Shown: positions 1 to 5,260 of the stretch, one piece after another
How the letters are laid out: every line of letters begins with the position of its first letter
How positions within the stretch are numbered: the stretch's first letter is position 1
Assembly: GCA_028280915.1 (NCBI GenBank)
Contig: JANQKX010000707.1
Span: forward strand, 1-7,302
Reading direction: 5' to 3'
DNA: 7,302 nt
From: Kiloniellaceae bacterium
GTDB lineage: Bacteria > Pseudomonadota > Alphaproteobacteria > Kiloniellales > Kiloniellaceae
Translations under genes and position numbers: made by a program
The notes under the pieces: model-generated
What the model was told of the DNA's origin: nothing
Databases searched by the model: none
The model's input: only the letters and a program-made list of their open reading frames with translations

Positions 1-213
1 CCGGTGGGCCCGCACCCCTGCTGTAGCTACCAGGTAGCCTTTGCCCCTTCGGAATTTGACAAGGTGGTGCCGTGGCTGGCCCTGAACCGGGGCAACCTGG
101 TGGTCTTTATCCATCCGGAAACCGGCGAGCACTTACAAGATCATCGGGATCGGGCGATCTGGTTGGGCGCCAAGCTTGAACTCAAGCTGGACATGCTTGA
201 AGGGAAGGACTGA
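1..213 (+). CDS. DOPA 4,5-dioxygenase family protein, C-terminal part (5' end cut by window)
   Basis: Reading frame open from the window edge to the TGA at 211-213, about 70 residues. It carries the hallmarks of the small DOPA 4,5-dioxygenase family: a GPHP segment followed by SYQVAF, then VFIHPETGEHLQDHRD and IWLG near the end. Family members are usually about 110-120 residues, so roughly 40-50 N-terminal residues lie outside the window. The plant and fungal relatives cleave the catechol ring of DOPA; the substrate of bacterial members is mostly unknown, so the enzymatic role here is inferred from family only. The conserved His residues in GPH, HPE and DHRD are likely metal or catalytic residues. 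The stop codon overlaps the next gene's ATG by one base (TGATG), so the two are probably cotranscribed and translationally coupled. Confidence 0.85.
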   Translation, partial: PVGPHPCCSYQVAFAPSEFDKVVPWLALNRGNLVVFIHPETGEHLQDHRDRAIWLGAKLELKLDMLEGKD

Positions 214-761
214 TGGCTTTTCGCGCATGGTCGATGCGGCTCTGGGCGCTCCTCCTTTTGGGGCTGGCGGTCCAGCCGGCCGTGGCGGATCAGGCGTTCA
301 CCTTGGATGGGGAACGGCGGGCGGCGCTGACGGCCTTGCCCGTGATCGAAGGCCCGGTTTTGGCTGATGAGGATCTGTCCGAAAAACCCGTGATCGTCAC
401 CTTTTTTGCCTCCTGGTGCCCGCCCTGCCATGCCGAATTCGCGCATCTTCGCGAGCTGAAGGCCCAATACGGGGAGTCGATCACCATCGTCGCGGTGAAC
501 ATCTTCGAGACCTCCTATGGATCGGATCCGGACGGGACTCGTCTGGCCGGGTTTCTGCAGCGTCACGCGCCACCTTTTCGGGTGGTGAGCGATGGGGAGG
601 CGGTGAAATCCCTCTTCAACGACGTGTCGCGCATCCCCACCGTTTATGTTTTTGACCCCAGGGGCCAGCAGGTCCTGTCTTTTATCCATGCCGAGGGCGC
701 GACCAAGACCCATGTGACCTTGGAAGAATTGCGTCAGGCCCTGGCGCAAGCGCTGTCCTGA
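213..761 (+). CDS. Exported TlpA-like thioredoxin-fold protein (WCPPC)
   Basis: 182 residues. The N-terminus has a signal peptide: basic start, hydrophobic WALLLLGLAV core at about 11-20, and a likely signal peptidase I site after AVA (about residue 25). The mature part is a TlpA/ResA/AhpC-TSA type thioredoxin fold: a beta strand leading into WCPPC at 68-72, and the cis-proline segment RIPT with P142. The WCPPC pair is the usual redox-active dithiol of periplasmic disulfide reductases such as those of cytochrome c maturation, but nothing here identifies the substrate. No cytochrome c genes are in the window, so a specific CcmG role is not supported. The start at 213 is chosen because it opens the signal peptide, overlaps the upstream stop, and has AGGGAAGGA just upstream (201-209). 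General class is secure; partner is unknown. Confidence 0.88.
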   Translation: MAFRAWSMRLWALLLLGLAVQPAVADQAFTLDGERRAALTALPVIEGPVLADEDLSEKPVIVTFFASWCPPCHAEFAHLRELKAQYGESITIVAVNIFETSYGSDPDGTRLAGFLQRHAPPFRVVSDGEAVKSLFNDVSRIPTVYVFDPRGQQVLSFIHAEGATKTHVTLEELRQALAQALS

Positions 762-794
762 ACCGGTCAAGATTTCGGCCTTCAGTCCGCGACA

Positions 795-822
795 ATTGTG
801 GCTAAGCCGCGATCCCTTTTTT
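795..822 (+). terminator. Possible intrinsic terminator after the TlpA-like gene
   Basis: Bases 795-802 (ATTGTGGC) can pair with 806-813 (GCCGCGAT) around a TAA loop, giving an 8-pair stem with two G-U pairs. Three C bases follow, then six T bases at 817-822. It lies 33 bases after the stop of the TlpA-like gene, which is a sensible place for a terminator. The stem is weak, so this is only a candidate. Confidence 0.4.
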
Positions 823-841
823 GCTTAAAATTGAAAAAATT

Positions 842-860
842 GATGTTGCACCGCAACATC
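842..860. repeat. Perfect 8+8 inverted repeat, candidate operator
   Basis: GATGTTGC, three bases (ACC), then GCAACATC: a perfect dyad of 8-base arms. It sits just upstream of the candidate promoter at 865-893. The core TTGC-N3-GCAA resembles, from memory, sites described for the polyhydroxyalkanoate regulator PhaR/PhbF; that match is an inference. On the minus strand the same hairpin is followed by AA and six T bases (834-839), so it could also end antisense transcription entering from speD. On the plus strand no T run follows. Confidence 0.5.
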
Positions 861-864
861 CCTC

Positions 865-893
865 TTGATTCTTGGCGCGTTTTCTGCCATATA
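865..893 (+). promoter_or_regulatory. Weak sigma-70-type promoter candidate for speD-speE
   Basis: TTGATT at 865-870 (four of six matches to TTGACA), 17 bases, then CATATA at 888-893 (TATAGC at 890-895 is an alternative with a 19-base spacer). Transcription would begin near 897-903, leaving a leader of about 90-97 bases before speD. An alternative is TTGAAA at 831-836 with CAACAT at 854-859, which would place the inverted repeat between -35 and -10. Both are below-average matches. Confidence 0.3.
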
Positions 894-909
894 GCGGCTT
901 CCAGAATTG

Positions 910-936
910 ATGCCAGGGCCCATGGCGGTGACATAA
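910..936 (+). CDS. Possible micro-ORF (8 codons, MPGPMAVT) in the speD leader
   Basis: ATG at 910 runs in frame through a second ATG at 922 to TAA at 934-936, encoding MPGPMAVT. The frame covers the 5' arm of the leader hairpin and its stop codon lies in the hairpin loop. No good Shine-Dalgarno sequence precedes it, and with a start of transcription near 900 it would be almost leaderless. It could act as a regulatory leader peptide, or be chance; a frame this short has little statistical weight by itself. Confidence 0.2.
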   Translation: MPGPMAVT

Positions 937-959
937 CTTTGCCGTGGGCCTTGTCTTTT
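914..959 (+). promoter_or_regulatory. Strong GC-rich hairpin with T-rich tail in the speD leader: candidate attenuator or terminator
   Basis: GGCCCATGGC (917-926) pairs with GCCGTGGGCC (941-950) over ten pairs with one U-G, around a 14-base loop. Three more pairs (914-916 with 951-953, one G-U) can extend it. The bases after position 950 read TTGTCTTTT, seven of nine being T. This has the form of an intrinsic terminator, yet it lies between the promoter candidate and speD, 35 bases before the start codon. It may therefore be an attenuator, the end of a short non-coding RNA of about 60 bases, or a distal terminator for the upstream operon. Confidence 0.5.
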
Positions 960-984
960 GTCTGGGTCATCTGCTGGTTGCGCT

Positions 985-989
985 GGAGG
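985..989 (+). promoter_or_regulatory. speD ribosome binding site (GGAGG)
   Basis: GGAGG four bases before the ATG at 994. It decides the speD start: the frame is open further upstream to a TTG at 958, but that position has no ribosome binding site and lies in the leader hairpin's T-rich tail. The segment CTGGAGG (983-989) can pair with CTTCCAG at 898-904 (one G-U), which could hide the site if the transcript starts far enough upstream. Confidence 0.7.
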
Positions 990-993
990 AACG

Positions 994-1512
994 ATGTCAA
1001 AGCTACACGCCCTCTTCCAATCGGGGATCGACTTGGATGTTGAGCCAAGCGCCTCCCATCAGGAAGATCAAGTCACCGAGGCCGCGGCGGTCAAGCCGGG
1101 CCCGTCCGCTGAAAACCTTTGGGAGAATCAGGACGGCCGCAAGGATTTCTTCATCGAAAAGGATGGAGAGCGCTTTGCCGGCACCCACTTGATCGTGGAT
1201 CTGTGGGAGGCCAAGGGCCTGGACGATCTGGACTATGTGGAAGATACCCTGCGGGAATGCGTTGAAGCCGCCGGCGCCACCTTGCTGCATATCCACTTGC
1301 ACCATTTCACGCCCAACGACGGGATCTCAGGCGTGGCGGTCTTGGCCGAATCCCATATCTCCATCCACAGCTGGCCGGAAAACGGCTATGCCGCGCTCGA
1401 CGTTTTCATGTGCGGCGCGGCCGAGCCCCATAAGGCCGTTGAGGTGCTGGAGGCCCGTTTCAAGCCGTCGCGCATCGACGTGGGTGAACACCGGCGCGGG
1501 CGCGGGTTATGA
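994..1512 (+). CDS. speD: S-adenosylmethionine decarboxylase proenzyme
   Basis: 172 residues. It decarboxylates S-adenosylmethionine to the aminopropyl donor used by spermidine synthase. The proenzyme cleaves itself between E119 and S120 in AESH, turning S120 into the pyruvoyl cofactor. H125 and C140 sit 5 and 20 residues after the cleavage serine, the same spacing as Ser63, His68 and Cys83 of the short Thermotoga-type (class 1B) enzyme, so all processing and catalytic residues are present. The conserved GTHLIVDLW and LHIHLHHFTP segments are at 63-71 and 98-107. Compared with the roughly 130-residue Thermotoga enzyme there are about 57 extra N-terminal residues, of which 15-48 are polar and probably disordered; such extensions seem common in Rhodospirillales. 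The gene overlaps speE by ATGA, so equal expression is likely. Regulation is probably through the leader (see 865-959). Confidence 0.96.
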   Translation: MSKLHALFQSGIDLDVEPSASHQEDQVTEAAAVKPGPSAENLWENQDGRKDFFIEKDGERFAGTHLIVDLWEAKGLDDLDYVEDTLRECVEAAGATLLHIHLHHFTPNDGISGVAVLAESHISIHSWPENGYAALDVFMCGAAEPHKAVEVLEARFKPSRIDVGEHRRGRGL

Positions 1513-2372
1513 GCCGCTGGATCGAGGAGGCGCTGCACGGCGACTTCTGTTCCCGGTATCTGGCTGAAAAGGTGCTCTATGACAATGAGTCCGAGCACCA
1601 GCACCTGGTATTGTTCGAAAACCCCACCTTCGGCCGCATGCTGGCGCTGGACAATGTAATCCAGACCGCCGAAGGGGACGAGTTCATCTACCACGAGATG
1701 CTGGCCCACCTGCCGATCTTGGGCCACGGCGCCGTGCGCAGGGTGCTGATCGTGGGCGGTGGTGACGGCGGTATGCTGGAAGAGGTGCTCAAGCACAGCT
1801 CCGTGGAGCAGGTGACCATGGTGGAAATCGATGCCGCGGTCACCGAGTTCGCCAAGGAACATCTGCGCGGCATCTGCGGCGATGCCTTCGAAGATCCCCG
1901 GCTCAACCTGGTGATCGCCGACGGGGTGGACTTTGTCGCTGGTACAAAAGAGCGCTTCGACCTGATCATCATTGATTCCACCGATCCCATCGGCCCCGGC
2001 GAGGTGCTGTTCACTCAGGGTTTCTATGCCTCCTGCAAGGGCTGCCTGGCCCAGGGCGGCGTTTTGGTGACGCAAAACGGCGTGCCCTTTTTGCAATCCG
2101 ATGAGCTGAGCAACAGCCTGCGCTTCATGCGCCGGCTCTTTGCCGACGTGACCTGCTATCTGGCGACCGTACCCAGTTACGTGGGCGGACCCATGGCCTT
2201 CGGCTGGGCCTCGGACGACCCGGAACTGCGCCGGCCGCCGATGGAGACCTTGTCCGACCGCTTTGCGGCCTCGGGCATCAAGACCCGCTACTACACCCCG
2301 GAGGTGCACCTGGCCGCCTTCGCCCTGCCGGTTTACATCGCCGAGATGATCGCCGAGGACACAGAAACTTAG
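1509..2372 (+). CDS. speE: Spermidine synthase (polyamine aminopropyltransferase)
   Basis: 287 residues, normal for the family. It transfers the aminopropyl group of decarboxylated SAM to putrescine, forming spermidine and methylthioadenosine in the cytoplasm. Visible signatures are the N-terminal strand domain with LALDNVIQTAEGDEFIYHE (45-63), the Rossmann nucleotide-binding loop GGGDGG (83-88), the acidic VEID strand end (E106), and the DSTDPIGP motif (156-163), where D156 is the expected catalytic aspartate. The start overlaps the speD stop by ATGA and has no strong ribosome binding site of its own, so translation is probably coupled to speD. Its TAG stop (2370-2372) overlaps the stop of the convergent purD. 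Substrate specificity between putrescine and other diamines cannot be read reliably from the sequence, but pairing with speD supports spermidine. Confidence 0.95.
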   Translation: MSRWIEEALHGDFCSRYLAEKVLYDNESEHQHLVLFENPTFGRMLALDNVIQTAEGDEFIYHEMLAHLPILGHGAVRRVLIVGGGDGGMLEEVLKHSSVEQVTMVEIDAAVTEFAKEHLRGICGDAFEDPRLNLVIADGVDFVAGTKERFDLIIIDSTDPIGPGEVLFTQGFYASCKGCLAQGGVLVTQNGVPFLQSDELSNSLRFMRRLFADVTCYLATVPSYVGGPMAFGWASDDPELRRPPMETLSDRFAASGIKTRYYTPEVHLAAFALPVYIAEMIAEDTET

Positions 2373-3655
2373 CGCTGGGTCTCGAGCGCGCGCCAGCCGA
2401 TGTCCCGGCGGCAAAATCCCTCGGGCCAATCGATGCGATCCACCGCGGCATAGGCGCGCTGTTGCGCTTCCTTGAGGGACGGCGCCATGGCGGTCACCGA
2501 CAGCACCCGGCCACCGTTGGCCAGGGTTTCTCCGTCGGGCCCGGCCTTGGTGCCGGCGTGGAAGATTTGGGTATCCGGGTCGTCGCCTGTCGCTTCCGCC
2601 AATCCGCCAATCGCGCTGCCCTTTTCGTAACTGCCCGGATAGCCCTTGGTGGCCATGACCACTGAAATGGCGGCATCATCGTACCAGCGCAGGGTGATGT
2701 TTCTCAACTGGCCGTCCGCGGTCGCGATCAAGGCCGGCAGCAGGTCGGATTTCAAACGCATGAGCACGGCCTGGCATTCCGGGTCGCCGAAGCGCACGTT
2801 GAATTCGACCACCCGGGGCCGGCCGTCGGGGCCGATCATCAGCCCGGCGAAGAGCAGTCCCTGATAGGGGCAGCCTTCGGCCTTCAAGGCTTGAACCGTG
2901 GGGGTGATAATGGTTTCCATGATTTCCTGGGCGAGCGCTTCGGTGACCACCGGCGCGGGGGAATAGGCGCCCATGCCACCCGTATTGGGGCCTTCGTCGC
3001 CGTCAAACGCGCGCTTATGATCTTGAGACGACGCCAGGGGCAGGGCGGTTTCCCCATCCACGAGGGCAAAAAAGCTCGCCTCTTCGCCGGCAAGGAACTC
3101 CTCAATCACCAGTTCGGCGCCGGCGCTGCCGAAGATTTTGTCGCTCATGGCGGCGTCGATGGCGCCCATGGCCTCTTCCCGGGTCATGGCCACGGTGACC
3201 CCCTTGCCGGCCGCCAGGCCGTCGGCCTTGATCACGATGGGCGCCCCTTTTTCGTCGACAAAGGCCTTCGCCGCGGTCGGATCGGTGAAACGGCCATAGG
3301 CGGCGGTGGGAATGTTGTATTTGGCGCAGAGGTCCTTCATGAAGCCCTTGGAGCCTTCCAAGGCCGCCGCGGCGGCGCTGGGGCCAAAGGCCTTGATGCC
3401 CTTTTCCGAAAGCCGGTCCACCAGCCCGGCCACCAAGGGCGCTTCCGGGCCGACCACCACGAAGTCCACGGCCTCGCGGGCGGCAAAGGCCACCAAGCCG
3501 TTGATGTCTTCGGCGCCGATGGGCACGCAGGTGGCGGCCTCGGCAATGCCCGCGTTTCCCGGGGCGCAGTAGAGTTCGTCGCAGAGCGGCGACGCGCCGA
3601 TCGCCCAGCAGAGGGCGTGTTCCCGGGCGCCGCCGCCGACCACTAGAATTTTCAT
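2369..3655 (-). CDS. purD: Phosphoribosylamine-glycine ligase (GAR synthetase)
   Basis: 428 residues, the usual length. It joins glycine to 5-phosphoribosylamine with ATP, the second step of purine synthesis. The N-terminal domain opens with MKILVVGGGAREHAL, followed by VVVGPEAPL (67-75). The ATP-grasp part shows VIKADGLAAGKGV (141-153), SSQDHKRAFDGDEGPNTGG from 209, and the family signature RFGDPE (288-293). The ATG at 3655 is preferred over an in-frame TTG at 3661 because AAGGA (3669-3665) is nine bases from the ATG but only three from the TTG, and family proteins begin with MKILVVG. It stands alone on this strand, divergent from xseA and convergent with speE, whose stop it overlaps by four bases. 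No frameshift or missing motif was seen. Confidence 0.97.
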   Translation of the reverse strand: MKILVVGGGAREHALCWAIGASPLCDELYCAPGNAGIAEAATCVPIGAEDINGLVAFAAREAVDFVVVGPEAPLVAGLVDRLSEKGIKAFGPSAAAAALEGSKGFMKDLCAKYNIPTAAYGRFTDPTAAKAFVDEKGAPIVIKADGLAAGKGVTVAMTREEAMGAIDAAMSDKIFGSAGAELVIEEFLAGEEASFFALVDGETALPLASSQDHKRAFDGDEGPNTGGMGAYSPAPVVTEALAQEIMETIITPTVQALKAEGCPYQGLLFAGLMIGPDGRPRVVEFNVRFGDPECQAVLMRLKSDLLPALIATADGQLRNITLRWYDDAAISVVMATKGYPGSYEKGSAIGGLAEATGDDPDTQIFHAGTKAGPDGETLANGGRVLSVTAMAPSLKEAQQRAYAAVDRIDWPEGFCRRDIGWRALETQR

Positions 3656-3739
3656 CAGCAATTGTCCTTTATCTTTTTTGCCCCTTGGCTTATGGCAGAT
3701 CTCCCGCCGGCCGGAAAGTTAGCATAAGATAGTCAGTTC
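3656..3739. promoter_or_regulatory. Divergent purD/xseA intergenic region
   Basis: 84 bases that must carry the purD promoter and probably the xseA promoter. The purD ribosome binding site AAGGA is at 3665-3669 on the minus strand. For xseA, TAAGAT at 3725-3730 could be a -10 box, which would put the transcript start only a few bases before the ATG, but no matching -35 is seen. An 8-base palindrome CCGGCCGG is at 3707-3714. No purine-repressor-type operator was recognised. Confidence 0.4.
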
Positions 3740-5260
3740 ATGAGCGAGTCGCACGGCATCTCTTCCTCCGCCGCCCAAAGCGGCAGCAATCTGACGGAGT
3801 TTTCCGTATCGGAGATCTCTTTTGCGGTCAAACGCACCCTGGAGTCCAGTTTTGACCGGGTCCGCGTCCGCGGCGAGATCTCCGGCTTTAAACGGGCGGC
3901 CTCCGGTCATCTTTACATGGCCTTGAAGGACGACAAGGCGGTCCTGGACGGAGTGTGCTGGAAAGGGGTGGCCGGTCGCCTGGGGCTGCGGCCGGAAGAC
4001 GGCATGGAGGTGGTGGCCACCGGGCGCATCACCAGCTACCCCGGCCGCTCCAAGTACCAGATCGTGATCGAGTCCATGGAACTGGCCGGCGAGGGCGCCC
4101 TGCTCAAGCTGCTGGAGGAGCGGCGCAAAAAGCTGGCGGCCGAAGGGCTTTTCGCCGAGGAGCGCAAACAGGCGCTGCCTTTCCTGCCGGAGGTGATCGG
4201 CGTGGTGACCTCGCCCACCGGGGCGGTGATCCGGGACATTTTGCATCGCCTGGCCGACCGCTTTCCCCGCCGGGTTCTGGTCTGGCCGGTTCTGGTTCAG
4301 GGCGACGGCGCGGCCCAACAGGTGGCCGACGCTATTGCCGGTTTTAACGCCTTGGCTCCGGACGGGACCGTGCCACGTCCGGACCTCTTGATCGTGGCCC
4401 GGGGCGGCGGCTCCCTGGAAGACCTCTGGGCCTTCAACGAAGAAGTGGTGGTGCGCGCGGCGGCGGCCAGCCGGATTCCCCTGATCTCGGCGGTGGGGCA
4501 CGAGACCGACACCACCTTGATCGACCATGCCTCCGACCGGCGGGCGCCGACTCCGACGGCGGCGGCGGAGATCGCCGTGCCCCTGCGCCGGGAACTCTTG
4601 GGGCAGGTAAGTGAGCTGGACCGGCGCCTTTTGACCGGCATGGGGCGTCTGCTGGACGAGCGGCGCACCCTGTTGGAGGGCTATGCCCGGGGCCTGCCCG
4701 ATCCGCGCCGCCTGGTGGAGGATATGGCCCAGCGCCTGGACGAGCGCGGCGAGCGCCTCAGCCTGGCCATGGGCAACCGCCTGCAGGCGGGGCGTACGGA
4801 ATTGGGCCAGTTGGCCGCCAGCTTGCCCCATCCGCGTCAGCAGCTGAGCTTGTGCCGTGAGCGCTTGGCGGCGGTGGACGCACGCTGGCCCGGCCTGGGC
4901 GCCCGCATTTTGGAGCGGCCCCAGGTCCTGTTCGACCGTTTGGACGCGCCGCGCCGGCTCAGTGCCTCGGCGCAACGAATCCTGATGGAATCAGGCCAGG
5001 CCCTGCAGGCCCTGGACCGGGTCCTGGAATCCCTCTCCTACCGCAAGGTCTTGGAGCGCGGCTTCGCGGTGGTGCACCGGGGCGATGGCCTGGTGACCAA
5101 GGCCGCTGCCGTGGACCGGGGCGATGCCCTGCAGGTGGAGTTCGCCGATGGGCAGGTGGCGGTGACCGTCGATGGGACGACCACGGCCAAAGCGCGCGGC
5201 GCGAAAAAAAACAAAGAAAAGCCAACTTCGAAAACAGACCCGCAAGGAACTCTTTTATGA
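3740..5260 (+). CDS. xseA: Exodeoxyribonuclease VII large subunit
   Basis: 506 residues. Catalytic subunit of exonuclease VII, which degrades single-stranded DNA from both ends in repair; the small subunit gene xseB is not in the window. The order is: a polar N-terminal tail (1-17), an OB-fold nucleic acid binding domain (about 18-115, with VRVRGEISGF and SGHLYMALKD), and the catalytic domain with GVVTSPTGAVIRDI (154-167), VARGGGSLEDLWAFN (219-233) and AVGHETDTTLIDHASDRRAPTP beginning at 251. A long helical rod (about 280-435) follows, then RKVLERGFAVV (435-445) and a lysine-rich tail. In the rod, GLPDPRRL near 318 and SLPHPRQQL near 361 look like a repeat with a 43-residue period. The ATG at 3740 has no clear ribosome binding site, but the family's conserved N-terminus begins at about residue 18, leaving little room for a later start. 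Confidence 0.95.
   Translation: MSESHGISSSAAQSGSNLTEFSVSEISFAVKRTLESSFDRVRVRGEISGFKRAASGHLYMALKDDKAVLDGVCWKGVAGRLGLRPEDGMEVVATGRITSYPGRSKYQIVIESMELAGEGALLKLLEERRKKLAAEGLFAEERKQALPFLPEVIGVVTSPTGAVIRDILHRLADRFPRRVLVWPVLVQGDGAAQQVADAIAGFNALAPDGTVPRPDLLIVARGGGSLEDLWAFNEEVVVRAAAASRIPLISAVGHETDTTLIDHASDRRAPTPTAAAEIAVPLRRELLGQVSELDRRLLTGMGRLLDERRTLLEGYARGLPDPRRLVEDMAQRLDERGERLSLAMGNRLQAGRTELGQLAASLPHPRQQLSLCRERLAAVDARWPGLGARILERPQVLFDRLDAPRRLSASAQRILMESGQALQALDRVLESLSYRKVLERGFAVVHRGDGLVTKAAAVDRGDALQVEFADGQVAVTVDGTTTAKARGAKKNKEKPTSKTDPQGTLL

Noticed and set aside
958..993. Upstream TTG start extending SpeD by 12 residues
   Set aside because: No ribosome binding site, the added residues overlap the hairpin's T-rich tail, and the ATG at 994 has GGAGG at the right place.
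798..1043. 81-codon plus-strand frame across the speD leader
   Set aside because: GTG start without ribosome binding site, runs out of frame into speD, no recognisable domain.
782..1048. 88-codon minus-strand frame opposite the speD leader
   Set aside because: Begins inside speD, has no ribosome binding site or recognisable motif, and crosses both hairpins; taken as chance.
2374..2397. GCTGG...CCAGC inverted repeat after the speE stop as a terminator
   Set aside because: Only five pairs, a 14-base loop and no T run on either strand; it lies in purD coding sequence.
1386..2429. Long minus-strand frame (347 codons) opposite speE
   Set aside because: Antisense shadow: speE has all family motifs and the opposite frame has none.
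2891..3646. 251-codon plus-strand frame opposite purD
   Set aside because: Gly/His/Arg-rich shadow of purD without recognisable domain.
3719..4975. Long minus-strand frame (418 codons) opposite xseA
   Set aside because: Low-complexity composition rich in Gln, Gly, Ala and His, typical of the antisense of a GC-rich gene; xseA is clearly the real gene.
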